NCBI GenBank assembly: GCA_963783965.1
Contig: CAWAPQ010000008.1
Location: forward strand, 186,001-250,000
Origin: Bog-473 sp963783965
GTDB lineage: Bacteria > Actinomycetota > Acidimicrobiia > Acidimicrobiales > RAAP-2
Direction of reading: 5' to 3'
Length of the DNA stretch: 64,000 nucleotides
The position numbers and the translations under genes are program-made. Below are positions 26,028 to 34,704 of the stretch, in pieces. The notes below the pieces were generated by a model that was not told the DNA's origin, searched no databases, and was given only the letters and a program-made list of their open reading frames with translations. The stretch's first letter is position 1. Every line of letters starts with the position of its first letter.

Positions 26028-27331
26028 CCGTTCGGCTCGAGGCCGACGCCGTCTTCACCGTGGACAGTGCGGGGACAGTGCTCGCTCCGGGTGCCGTCGA
26101 GATCGATGACGGCGTCATTTCGTGGGTGGGTGATCCTTGGCAGGTTCCGCCGTCGCCGGGCACCGATGTCCGCCGGCTGGGCGGCCTGCTGATGCCGGGA
26201 CTGGTCAACTGCCACGGGCACTCGCCGATGACGTTGGTACGCAGCGCAGGCGACGGTCTTCCGCTCGAGCGCTGGCTGCAGGAGTCCGTCTGGCCCCGCG
26301 AGGCGCGACTCCATGACGAGGATGTGTACTGGGGGATGCTGCTGGGTGCCGCTGAACTGCTCGGCAACGGTGTCACCACGACGTGTGAGCAATACCGGCA
26401 CCCGAACGCGGTGGTTGAAGCGGTACTCGAGGCCGGCATCCGTACTCTCTACACGCCGGCGATCTTCGATGTGCCCGACGCCGGCCCGGGAAGCAATTGG
26501 GAGGCGTTGTTGGCTGATGCCTGCGAGGTGGTCGACGCCACGGTGGGCAAGCACGAGCGCCTGCAGATGGGGTTCGGGCCGCACGCCGCGTACACGGTGC
26601 CGCCGGAAGGATTGCGGGCCATTGCCAACGAGGCGCGCGCACGGCAGGCGGTGTTGCAGATCCACCTCTCCGAGACAGAGGCTGAGTGTGAGAGCGTGCA
26701 GGGGCGCTACGGCATGAGCGCACCGGCGCTGCTGGCCTCGGAGGGCATCCTGGAGGGTCGGGTCCTCGCCGCGCACGCGGTCTGGCTCGACGACGCGGAC
26801 CTCTCGTTGCTCGCCGAGCACGATGTCGCCGTCGCGCACTGTCCGGGCTCGAACGGGAAGCTGGGCTCGGGCATCGCCCCGTTGTGCGCGTTGCTCGAGC
26901 GTGGGATCCGGGTTGGCCTCGGCACCGACGGCCCGGCCTCCAACGATGACCTCCACCTCTGGGACGAACTCCGGCTGGCTCCGCTTCTCGCACGCGCCGT
27001 CGCCGGCGACCCAGACGTTCTGACCTCTGCTGCGGCGCTTCGGCTCGCAACACGCGGTGGCGCAGAGGCCCTCGGGCTCCCCGTGGGAGCCCTCGAGGTG
27101 GGGCGGCCCGCCGATGTGATCCGGCTGCGCATAGACGATGCCCGCTTCACCCCGGCGCTCAGTGACGCTGAGCTTCTGGGTCACCTCGTCTGGGCGGGCG
27201 CCGGTTACCTGGTGACCGACGTGTGGGTGGGCGGGACGCAGGTTGTCGAGCACGGCCTTTGCACAACGGTCGACAGCGACCGCGCTCGGGCAGAGGTCGG
27301 CCGGCGAGCTCGTCGCCTGCTCGCGTCGTAA
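26024..27331 (+). CDS. Amidohydrolase, adenosine/methylthioadenosine/SAH-deaminase-like
   Basis: 435 aa TIM-barrel amidohydrolase with metal ligands in NCHGHSPM, H in LQIHLSETEAE, H in LAAHAVWL and D in GTDGPASND, the set found in MtaD, TrzN, AtzB and guanine-deaminase-like enzymes. MSAPALLASEGIL and AHCPGSNGKLGSG are shared with the MTA/SAH deaminase group. It overlaps the DtxR-like gene by 4 nt. With the nearby nucleoside phosphorylase it could serve purine nucleoside salvage, but an aminohydrolase acting on an amine-derived product is equally possible. Confidence 0.88.
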   Translation: MTVRLEADAVFTVDSAGTVLAPGAVEIDDGVISWVGDPWQVPPSPGTDVRRLGGLLMPGLVNCHGHSPMTLVRSAGDGLPLERWLQESVWPREARLHDEDVYWGMLLGAAELLGNGVTTTCEQYRHPNAVVEAVLEAGIRTLYTPAIFDVPDAGPGSNWEALLADACEVVDATVGKHERLQMGFGPHAAYTVPPEGLRAIANEARARQAVLQIHLSETEAECESVQGRYGMSAPALLASEGILEGRVLAAHAVWLDDADLSLLAEHDVAVAHCPGSNGKLGSGIAPLCALLERGIRVGLGTDGPASNDDLHLWDELRLAPLLARAVAGDPDVLTSAAALRLATRGGAEALGLPVGALEVGRPADVIRLRIDDARFTPALSDAELLGHLVWAGAGYLVTDVWVGGTQVVEHGLCTTVDSDRARAEVGRRARRLLAS

Positions 27332-27459
27332 TCACCGGCGTCGGATCGGCGCAGCCGGAGCCCGGCTCGAGAGATCCCGGCATCTCCGCTGCGACAGGGA
27401 ACTCTCCGGCGCAGGGCGCGCGCTTCGCAGAACACGTCCATGGGTCGGCCCTGGACTCG

Positions 27460-27465
27460 TAAGCT
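27460..27465 (+). promoter_or_regulatory. TAAGCT -10 box upstream of obg
   Basis: TAAGCT ends 8 nt before ATG 27474. The rest of the 142-nt gap after the amidohydrolase gene shows nothing else. Confidence 0.45.
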
Positions 27466-27473
27466 GGCCAACT

Positions 27474-28736
27474 ATGCCCGGCTTCGTCGATCAGGCCCAA
27501 TTGCATGCGCGCGCCGGCGATGGGGGAGCCGGAGCGGTGTCATGGCGCAGGGAGGCTCACGTCGACCGTGGCGGTCCAGACGGCGGAGACGGCGGTCACG
27601 GCGGCGACGTGTGGCTGGTCGCCTCCTCCAACCAGGCTTCGTTGCTCGGGTTCCGGGATCACCCCTTTCGCCGTGCGACCGACGGCGTGCACGGCTCGGG
27701 GTCCAAGCGGCACGGGGCGCGGGGCAAGGACCTGGCGGTGCCGGTGCCGGTCGGCACCGTTGTACGTGATCGCAGCGGCGCCGTGGTGTGCGACCTCGAC
27801 GTGGAGGGCGCCCGTTTCATGGTCGCCGAGGGCGGACAGGGCGGTCGGGGTAACGCTCGCTTCCTTTCCAACCGCCGCCGCGCCCCGGCCTTCGCCGAGC
27901 AGGCCGAAAAGGGGCAGGAGTTCTGGCTGGACATGGAGCTCAAGCTGATGGCCGACGTGGCCCTGGTCGGCTTCCCCAATGCCGGCAAGTCGACGTTGAT
28001 CTCGACGGTGTCCGCCGCCAAGCCGAAGATCGCGGACTACCCGTTCACCACCCTCGAACCGCATCTTGGGGTGGTCCGGGTGGGCGGCACGCGCGACGGC
28101 ACCGAGTTCGTCATGGCCGACATCCCCGGCTTGGTGGAAGGGGCGGCGCAGGGGAAGGGTCTCGGACACCAGTTCCTGCGTCATATCGAGCGTGCCCGGG
28201 TTCTGGTGGTGTTGCTCGACCTGGGCGCCCCCGATGCCGGCGGGGTGAGCCCCGCGGAGCAGAGGCGGATCCTGCTGTCCGAGCTCGGCTCGTACCGGCC
28301 CGAGCTCCTGGAACGTCCTCGGATCGTGGTCGGGAGCAAGTGCGACCTCGGTGAGGACGAGGAGGGCGTCTGCGACATGGTGTTCTCCGTTGCGGCCGGC
28401 GCCGGCGTCGGCGCGTTGGTCGAACGGGTGGCACCGCTTATCCAAGAGGCGCGTGCCGAGGCGGCCGTGGCGTCATCGAGCGAGATCGTCGTGCACCGAC
28501 CCGTGGCGGAGGGCGTGTCCGTGCAGCGGGCTGGTACGGGCGCATGGATCGTGCAGGGCCGCGCGGCGGAGCGGGCTGTAGCCCTGTCCGACCTCAATGA
28601 CGAAGGGGCGCAGGCCGAAGTGGTGCGGCGCCTGCGGAGACTCGGGGTCGATCGCGCCCTGGCGCGGGCGGGTGCGCGCGACGGGGACGAGATCACGGTG
28701 GGCGCCATGACCTTCACATGGGGGGAGGACCGGTGA
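27474..28736 (+). CDS. obg: Obg-family GTPase, ribosome assembly and stress control
   Basis: 420 aa in three parts: a glycine-rich Obg fold (about 1-155, GGPDGGDGGHGGDV), a G domain with G1 GFPNAGKST, G2 in YPFTTLEP and G3 DIPGLVEGA, and a C-terminal OCT domain (about 335-420, found in actinobacterial and some other Obgs). The G4 element reads SKCD rather than NKxD, a mild departure. It acts in 50S assembly. Leaderless-type start at ATG 27474. The next gene proB starts within its last codon. Confidence 0.95.
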   Translation: MPGFVDQAQLHARAGDGGAGAVSWRREAHVDRGGPDGGDGGHGGDVWLVASSNQASLLGFRDHPFRRATDGVHGSGSKRHGARGKDLAVPVPVGTVVRDRSGAVVCDLDVEGARFMVAEGGQGGRGNARFLSNRRRAPAFAEQAEKGQEFWLDMELKLMADVALVGFPNAGKSTLISTVSAAKPKIADYPFTTLEPHLGVVRVGGTRDGTEFVMADIPGLVEGAAQGKGLGHQFLRHIERARVLVVLLDLGAPDAGGVSPAEQRRILLSELGSYRPELLERPRIVVGSKCDLGEDEEGVCDMVFSVAAGAGVGALVERVAPLIQEARAEAAVASSSEIVVHRPVAEGVSVQRAGTGAWIVQGRAAERAVALSDLNDEGAQAEVVRRLRRLGVDRALARAGARDGDEITVGAMTFTWGEDR

Positions 28737-29779
28737 TCGTCGTCGTCAAGGTCGGCTCGTCTTCGGTCACCACCGAGACGGTCAGCCGGCTGTGCGGAGA
28801 GCTGGCGTCGGCGCGCACCGCGGGGCATACGGTCGTGGTCGTGTCTTCGGGCGCCATCTCGGCTGGATGGGAGGCGCTCGATCGGGGCCAACGGCGGCCT
28901 TCGGACCCGGCCGTCCTGCAGGCGGTGTCGGCCGTGGGCCAGCACCGCCTGATGCGGATGTGGCAGGACGGCTTCGAGCCACACGGCGTCCTGGCCGGGC
29001 AGGTGCTGCTGGCTCCGCTCGACTTCGTCCACCGCACGCAGTACCTGCACGCCCGGGGGACCCTGCGGCACCTGGCCGATCTGGGTGTCGTCCCGGTGGT
29101 GAACGAGAACGACGCCGTAGCAGACGAGGAGATCCGCTTCAGCGACAACGATCGGCTGGCCGCGCTGGTGGCGCACCTGGTCAGTGCGCAGCTCCTGGTC
29201 CTGCTCACCGACGCGCCGGGCCTCCTGACGGCCGACCCTCGCCGCGACGGGGAGGCATCACTGATCGAAGAAGTGGTGGAGATCGACCAGCAACTCGAGT
29301 CCCTGGCGGGTGGGCCGGGGACCGCCATGGGGAGCGGTGGCATGGCCTCGAAACTGGCCGCGGCGAAGATCGCCACCTGGTCGGGCGTACAGACGGTGAT
29401 CGCCGACGCCAGCCGGCCGGGGGTCCTGGCCGCTGCCCTGACCGACGAGGCCGGCGTCGGCACCGTGTTCAGGGCGCGGAAGAGCCGGCTCTCGGCCCGC
29501 AAGCTGTGGATCGCCTTCGCACTGGGGTCGAGCGGCAGCCTCGCCGTCGACGAGGGCGCACGTCTGGCGTTGACCGGGCGGGGGCGCTCGCTGCTGGCCG
29601 CGGGGGTCGCCGGGGTGACCGGCGCCTTCCGGCCCAACGATGCGGTGGAGATCGCAGGGCCCGACGGCGTGGTCTTCGCCAAGGGCCTGGTCCGGGTGCA
29701 CGCGGAGCAGGCCAGCGAGTGGATGGGTCGCCGCAGCCAGGTCGTCGTCCATCGAGATGATCTGGTCCTTGTAACCTGA
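28733..29779 (+). CDS. proB: Glutamate 5-kinase
   Basis: 348 aa. Amino-acid-kinase fold starting VIVVVKVGSSSVT, with VVVSSGAISAGW, VVNENDAVADEEIRFSDND and GSGGMASKLAAAKIA, then a C-terminal PUA domain (about 265-348). It phosphorylates glutamate in the first step of proline synthesis. GTG 28733 is preceded by GGGAGG at 5 nt and overlaps the obg stop as GTGA. proA follows after 4 nt. Confidence 0.96.
   Translation: MIVVVKVGSSSVTTETVSRLCGELASARTAGHTVVVVSSGAISAGWEALDRGQRRPSDPAVLQAVSAVGQHRLMRMWQDGFEPHGVLAGQVLLAPLDFVHRTQYLHARGTLRHLADLGVVPVVNENDAVADEEIRFSDNDRLAALVAHLVSAQLLVLLTDAPGLLTADPRRDGEASLIEEVVEIDQQLESLAGGPGTAMGSGGMASKLAAAKIATWSGVQTVIADASRPGVLAAALTDEAGVGTVFRARKSRLSARKLWIAFALGSSGSLAVDEGARLALTGRGRSLLAAGVAGVTGAFRPNDAVEIAGPDGVVFAKGLVRVHAEQASEWMGRRSQVVVHRDDLVLVT
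29772..29777 (+). promoter_or_regulatory. TAACCT -10 box upstream of proA
   Basis: TAACCT overlaps the proB stop region and ends 6 nt before ATG 29784. Possible extra leaderless promoter for proA. Confidence 0.35.
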
Positions 29780-29783
29780 CCCG

Positions 29784-31037
29784 ATGACCTCGCCCGCATT
29801 GGAGCAGCTCGCGGGCCGCGTCCGGTCGGCCGCCCGGGTGGTGGCGCGGGCGCCGAGCTCGGTCCGGGACGAGGCGTTGCGGCTGGCGGCGGACCTCCTC
29901 GAAGAGGAATGGGTGTCGCTGGTCGAGGCCAACAAGGGCGACCTCGAGCGGGCGGAAGCGGCCGGCATGGTGGAGGCCGCACGGGACCGGCTTCGGCTCA
30001 CCGAGGAGCGCGTGAGGGCCATGGCCGCAGGGCTGCGCAAGGTGGCCGGGCTGCCCGACCCCGTGGGCGAGATCACCGAGGGCTGGGTGCGGCCCAACGG
30101 CCTGCGGGTCTCGCGGGTGCGGGTCCCACTCGGCGTCATCGGGGTGATCTACGAGAACCGGCCCAACGTCACGAGCGATGCCGCCGGTCTCTGTCTCAAG
30201 TCCGGCAACGCCGCCTTCCTGCGGGGCTCGTCGTCGGCCATCGATTCCAACCGGGCCATCGTCGCCCTGCTCCGCCAGGCCGCGGTCAAGGCCGGTCTGC
30301 CCGAAGACTCGGTCGCCCTGGTGGAGGACACGTCGCACGAGACGGCCACCGCCTTCATGCGGCTGCGCGGTTTCATCGATTGCCTGATTCCTCGCGGGGG
30401 GCAGGCGCTGATTGCCTCAATGATCGAGCACGCAACGGTGCCCTACGTCCTCGACGGCGACGGGAACTGCCACATCTACATCGACGGCGCCGCCGACCTG
30501 GCCATGGCACATGACCTGGCGGTCAACGCCAAGACGCACCGATTCGGGGTCTGCAACGCGGTCGAGACGATGCTGGTGCACTCGGCGGTGGCGGCGGGCT
30601 TCCTCCCTCGATTGGCGGAGTCGCTTGCCTCGGCCGGCGTCGAGATCCGGGCCGACGAGAGGGTGCGGTCCTACGTGCCGACTGCGGTGCCGGCCCTGGA
30701 GAGCGACTTCTCCTCCGAGTTCCTCGGACCGGTGGTGGCGATCGGGATGGTCGACGACGTGGGCGAGGCGATCGAGCACATTGCTCGGTACAGCTCGGGA
30801 CATTCCGAGGCGATCGTGACGTCTGACGTCGCCGTGGCCGACCGCTTCGTGGCCGAGGTGGACGGCGCGGCGGTGCTGGTGAATGCGTCGACGCGGTTCG
30901 TCGACGGTGAAGAGCTCGGGCTTGGGGCAGAGGTGGGCATCTCCACCCAGAAGCTCCATGCGCGTGGACCGATGGGGGTGAAGGAGCTGACGACGTTGAA
31001 GTGGATCGTGCGTGGTGACGGGCAGGTGCGACGGTGA
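29784..31037 (+). CDS. proA: Gamma-glutamyl phosphate reductase
   Basis: 417 aa aldehyde-dehydrogenase-fold enzyme reducing gamma-glutamyl phosphate with NADPH to glutamate semialdehyde. Catalytic C257 in FGVCNAVETMLVH. Other signatures are RVPLGVIGVIYENRPNVT and the C-terminal ARGPMGVKELTTLKW. The stop overlaps the MoxR gene start as GTGA. Confidence 0.97.
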   Translation: MTSPALEQLAGRVRSAARVVARAPSSVRDEALRLAADLLEEEWVSLVEANKGDLERAEAAGMVEAARDRLRLTEERVRAMAAGLRKVAGLPDPVGEITEGWVRPNGLRVSRVRVPLGVIGVIYENRPNVTSDAAGLCLKSGNAAFLRGSSSAIDSNRAIVALLRQAAVKAGLPEDSVALVEDTSHETATAFMRLRGFIDCLIPRGGQALIASMIEHATVPYVLDGDGNCHIYIDGAADLAMAHDLAVNAKTHRFGVCNAVETMLVHSAVAAGFLPRLAESLASAGVEIRADERVRSYVPTAVPALESDFSSEFLGPVVAIGMVDDVGEAIEHIARYSSGHSEAIVTSDVAVADRFVAEVDGAAVLVNASTRFVDGEELGLGAEVGISTQKLHARGPMGVKELTTLKWIVRGDGQVRR

Positions 31038-31963
31038 GCGACAGGAACGCAGCGTTGGGCCTGCCGGAAAGCGGTCCCCCCCGGTTCGAGTCCTTGGACG
31101 CGGTGCGGGGCGGCCTCGCCGAGGTCGGCTACCTGGCCGATGAGTCCATCAGCGGCGTCGTGTACCTCGCCGACCGGCTGGCCAAGCCGGTACTGGTCGA
31201 GGGTCCGGCCGGGACGGGCAAGACCCAGCTGGCGAAGTCGGTGGCGGAGCTCACCGACGCCCGGCTCATCCGGCTGCAGTGCTACGAGGGGCTCGACGAG
31301 TCCAAGGCCCTGTACGAGTGGAACTACCGCAAGCAGCTGCTGCGGATCCAGGCGGGGGAGCACGGCAAGTCCGAGGAGGAAGGCCCGAGCTGGTCGGAGC
31401 TCGAGGAGGACATCTTCTCGGAGGATTTCTTGCTGACCCGGCCGTTGCTCGAGGCGATCCGGGCCACCGAGCCCGTCGTGCTGCTGGTCGACGAGGTCGA
31501 CCGCGTCGAGCTCGAGACCGAGGCGCTGCTCCTCGAGATCCTCTCGGAGTACCAGGTGTCGATCCCAGAGCTCGGGACCGTGCGGGCCACGCAGCTGCCC
31601 ATGGTGTTCCTCACGTCCAACAACACCCGCGAGCTCTCGGAGGCGCTCAAGCGTCGCTGCCTCTACCTGCACATCGACTACCCGGACCTCGAGCGCGAGC
31701 GCGAGATCGTACGGGCCAAGGTGCCGGGCATCAGCGAGGAGTTGGCCGACCAGGTGGCGCGCATCGTGCGGTCGTTGCGCACCCTCGAGTTGCGCAAGGC
31801 GCCCTCGGTGTCCGAGACCATCGACTGGGCCCGCACCCTCGTGCTGCTGGGCGTCGAGACCATCGATGCCGCGGGGGCCAAGGACACGTTGCACATCCTG
31901 TTGAAGTATCAAGCCGACATTGAGCGGGCCTCCAAGGAGCTGCTGTCGGCCTCGCCGAGCTGA
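31034..31963 (+). CDS. MoxR-family AAA+ ATPase
   Basis: 309 aa. Walker A GPAGTGKT, Walker B VVLLVDEVDR, and the MoxR landmarks RLQCYEGLDESKALYEWNY and VFLTSNNTRELSEALKRRCLYLH. It is the chaperone partner of the VWA protein encoded next, as in CoxD/CoxE and other MoxR-VWA pairs that mature metalloenzymes or respond to stress. GTG 31034 overlaps the proA stop. No carbon monoxide dehydrogenase genes are nearby, so the client is unknown. Confidence 0.93.
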   Translation: MSDRNAALGLPESGPPRFESLDAVRGGLAEVGYLADESISGVVYLADRLAKPVLVEGPAGTGKTQLAKSVAELTDARLIRLQCYEGLDESKALYEWNYRKQLLRIQAGEHGKSEEEGPSWSELEEDIFSEDFLLTRPLLEAIRATEPVVLLVDEVDRVELETEALLLEILSEYQVSIPELGTVRATQLPMVFLTSNNTRELSEALKRRCLYLHIDYPDLEREREIVRAKVPGISEELADQVARIVRSLRTLELRKAPSVSETIDWARTLVLLGVETIDAAGAKDTLHILLKYQADIERASKELLSASPS

Positions 31964-31967
31964 GCCC

Positions 31968-33419
31968 GTGCTCGACCTGCTCTCCGGCTTCGTCACCGAG
32001 TTGCGCCGCTCGGGGTTGCCCGTCTCGTTGACGGAGCACCTCGACGCGGCGGAGGCGGTCAAGCACATCCCGCTCGAGGATCGTGAGGCGCTCAAGTACG
32101 CGCTGGCGGCCACGCTGGTGAAGTCGTCCTCGCACTGGCGGGCCTTCGAGACGGCCTTCGAGGTGTTCTTCGCCGTGCGGACGGGCGGTGCCGGCGCCGA
32201 GGGCGAGGAGGGCGGCGAGGAGGGCGACGAGGCCAGCGGGGAGCAGTCCGGGCAGGGCGGTGCGCAGGGCCAGCGACGGTCGTGGCAGAGCGGCGGGGGC
32301 GGCGAGGGCATGACGCCCGAGGAGCTGGCCGAGATGCTCTTCAAGTCGTTGCTCTCGGCGGATGCCGGCCTCATGAACATGGTGGCCCGCAACGCGGTGG
32401 ATCGTTACGCCGGCATGGAGCCCGGGCGGCCGGTGGGCGGCACCTACTACCTGTACCGCACGCTGCGGAACCTGGATTTGGATGCGGTGCTGGAGCGTCT
32501 GATGGCGCAGGCCCAGGCGGGCGCTGCCGGTGGCTCGCTGACCGATCTGGAGGAGCGCCTGGCCGCCGACGAGTTCAAGGCGCGCATTGAGAAGTTCCGG
32601 CGCTCGGTCGAGACGGAGATCCGCCGGCGCCTGGTCGAGGACCGGGGGGCGGAGGCGCTGGCCCGTTCGGTGCGCAAACCGCTGCCCGAGGACATTGACG
32701 TCATGCACGCCACGCGCGAGGAGCTGGCGATGCTGCACCGCGTGCTGCAGCCGCTGTCGCGCAAGCTGGCCGTCCGCCTGGCCCGCAAGCGCCGCCACGG
32801 CCGCAAGGGCCCCTTGGACTTCCGGGCCACCATGCGGCGCTCCTTGTCGACCGGCGGTGTGCCGATTGAGCCGCGCTTCCGGCATCCACGTCCGGCCAAG
32901 CCGGAGATCTTCGTCATCGCGGACATCTCGGGCTCGGTGGCCAGCTTCGCCCGCTTCACACTGCACCTGGTGTACGCCATCTCGTCGCAGTTCTCCAAGG
33001 TGCGCAGCTTCGTCTTCGTGGACGGGATCGACGAGGTGACGCGCTTCTTCGAAGGCGTGGTCGACCCGGCCGAGGCGGTGGCCCGCATCAACCTGGAGGC
33101 CGACGTCATCTGGGTGGACGGGCACTCCGACTACGGGCACACGCTGACCGAGTTCCACCGGCGCTGGGGGGACCAGGTGACCTCGCGCTCGAGCGTCATG
33201 GTGCTGGGCGACGCCCGGAACAACTATCACGCGGCGCAGTCGTGGGTCCTCGAGGACCTGCAGGCCCGGGCCCGCCACGTCTACTGGCTCAACCCCGAGC
33301 CACGGGACTACTGGGGCTCGGGCGATTCCATTGTGGGCGAGTACGCCGCCCACTGCGACGACGTCGTCGAGTGCCGGACGCTGCGGCAGCTGGAGCACTT
33401 CGTCGGAAACCTGGCGTGA
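31968..33419 (+). CDS. VWA-domain CoxE-like protein
   Basis: 483 aa. The N-terminal helical part (LDLLSGFVTELRRSGLPVSLTEHLDA) is typical of CoxE-like partners of MoxR. A Gly/Glu/Gln-rich linker lies near 75-120. The C-terminal VWA domain starts EIFVIADISGSV with the MIDAS motif DxSxS, and ends VYWLNPEPRDYWGSGDS. GTG 31968, 4 nt after the ATPase gene, was chosen because upstream sequence lies inside that gene. It probably presents a client to the MoxR ring. Confidence 0.92.
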   Translation: MLDLLSGFVTELRRSGLPVSLTEHLDAAEAVKHIPLEDREALKYALAATLVKSSSHWRAFETAFEVFFAVRTGGAGAEGEEGGEEGDEASGEQSGQGGAQGQRRSWQSGGGGEGMTPEELAEMLFKSLLSADAGLMNMVARNAVDRYAGMEPGRPVGGTYYLYRTLRNLDLDAVLERLMAQAQAGAAGGSLTDLEERLAADEFKARIEKFRRSVETEIRRRLVEDRGAEALARSVRKPLPEDIDVMHATREELAMLHRVLQPLSRKLAVRLARKRRHGRKGPLDFRATMRRSLSTGGVPIEPRFRHPRPAKPEIFVIADISGSVASFARFTLHLVYAISSQFSKVRSFVFVDGIDEVTRFFEGVVDPAEAVARINLEADVIWVDGHSDYGHTLTEFHRRWGDQVTSRSSVMVLGDARNNYHAAQSWVLEDLQARARHVYWLNPEPRDYWGSGDSIVGEYAAHCDDVVECRTLRQLEHFVGNLA

Positions 33420-34288
33420 GCCAGGCCGACGAGGGCGGCGCGTCGGGGGAGGTTGCAGACGAGCGCGCCCACGCGGGCGTCCTGCGGATCTTCCCCCCCG
33501 AGGAGGGCTCGACGAGGATGGTGCTGATCCGTCATGGTGAGGCGCAGTGCAACCTGAACCACGTCATCGGCGGCCCCAAGGGCTGTACGGGACTGACCGA
33601 CCTCGGGCGTCGGCAGGTCGCCGCGCTGGCCGACCGCCTGTTCGAGAGCGGCGAGCTCCGGCAGGCGGCCGCCCTGTACTCGTCCGTCCTGCCGCGGGCG
33701 GTCGAGACGGCGGAGCGACTGCGGCCCGTCGTGGGCCCCGGCCCGACCGCCCTCGGGCCCGTGCGTCAGCGCGCCGACCTCTCCGAGGTGCACCCGGGCG
33801 AGAGCGACGGCATGGACTGGACCGAACTGGTCGAGACCTACGGGGTGCCCGATTGGGACAAGGACCCGAGCGTCCCCATTGCACCGGGGGGCGAGAGCTG
33901 GACGTCGTTCGTGGCCCGAGCCTCGGGTGCCGTGCGGAACATCGTGCAGGAGCACCCGGGCGAGCTGGTGGTGGCCGCCGTCCACGCCGGGGTGATCGAG
34001 GCGACCATGATCGCCTTCCTCAAGGTGCCCCCGGAGACCTACCGGAGGGGCTGGGTGCGCATTGTGCACGCCTCCATGACCGAGTGGGAGTGGGTGCCTT
34101 CGGAGAACCGCTTCATCCTGCTGCGCTTCAATGACTGGTGCGGCGTGCCGCGGGCGCCGCACCAGGGCTCGAGCGCAGGTTCCGGCTCAGGCGTCGCCGA
34201 GGAAGGCACGGGCCAGGCGCTCGGGCGCGCAGGCAAGCCAGGCATCCTCGATCGCCTCACGCAGGGGCTTCTTGGTGGCCGCCCGTAG
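33416..34288 (+). CDS. Histidine phosphatase family protein
   Basis: 290 aa. Catalytic LIRHGEAQ with phosphoryl-acceptor H40, SSVLPRAVETAERL, and the second histidine in VVAAVHAGVIEA. Substrate cannot be assigned; relatives act on sugar phosphates, nucleotides and alpha-ribazole phosphate. GTG 33416 overlaps the VWA gene stop. The last 35 residues are low-complexity and lie antisense to the convergent YjbR-like gene, suggesting late C-terminal extension. Same transcription unit as proA-MoxR-VWA by spacing. Confidence 0.87.
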   Translation: MSQADEGGASGEVADERAHAGVLRIFPPEEGSTRMVLIRHGEAQCNLNHVIGGPKGCTGLTDLGRRQVAALADRLFESGELRQAAALYSSVLPRAVETAERLRPVVGPGPTALGPVRQRADLSEVHPGESDGMDWTELVETYGVPDWDKDPSVPIAPGGESWTSFVARASGAVRNIVQEHPGELVVAAVHAGVIEATMIAFLKVPPETYRRGWVRIVHASMTEWEWVPSENRFILLRFNDWCGVPRAPHQGSSAGSGSGVAEEGTGQALGRAGKPGILDRLTQGLLGGRP

Positions 34289-34576
34289 CTGCACGAGGAC
34301 GGCGGCGTAGCCCTCGAAGTGGGGGATGGTGAAGAAGCCCTTGGCGCCGGTGGCCAGCAGGGCGTCCTTGTCGGCCAGGTCGGCGGTGCAGAGTGCGAGG
34401 ATCGGGCCGTCGGGCGGGGTCGTGTCGCCGAAGCGCTTGAGATCTGCCTTGGAGAACGGGCGCTCCCAGGCGAAAGCCTTGCCGGCGACGAACCACGTCC
34501 GGTTGCCGTGCCGGGCCCCCTCCGTCACCTCGGGCAACCGGTCGATCATCTGCTCGACGTCTGCGAACGCCGCCAT
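34187..34576 (-). CDS. MmcQ/YjbR-family protein
   Basis: 129 aa with the CyaY-like YjbR fold: MIDRLPEVTEGARHGNRTWFVAGKAFAWERPF at the front and FTIPHFEGYAAVLVQLRAA later. Often annotated as DNA-binding, function not settled. A TAGCGT box ends 6 nt before the ATG. Its last 102 nt overlap the convergent histidine phosphatase gene. Confidence 0.87.
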   Translation of the reverse strand: MAAFADVEQMIDRLPEVTEGARHGNRTWFVAGKAFAWERPFSKADLKRFGDTTPPDGPILALCTADLADKDALLATGAKGFFTIPHFEGYAAVLVQLRAATKKPLREAIEDAWLACAPERLARAFLGDA

Positions 34577-34582
34577 GCGGAC

Positions 34583-34588
34583 ACGCTA
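34583..34588 (-). promoter_or_regulatory. TAGCGT -10 box of the YjbR-like gene
   Basis: On the minus strand TAGCGT ends 6 nt before the ATG at 34576. Confidence 0.4.
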
Positions 34589-34704
34589 CCGCTCGGCTGC
34601 GCCGCCGGTTGCGGGAAGTCCGCACCGCGGCAGTGGAGTTCTCGAGGAGTAGCTTCCGGTGCATGCCATGCGTGCTCGGCCCCACCGAACACGGACGCAG
34701 GCAC

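Noticed and set aside
31034..33419. A defence system based on the MoxR/VWA pair
   Set aside because: No nuclease, protease or effector gene accompanies the pair, and the sequence matches housekeeping CoxD/CoxE-type partners.
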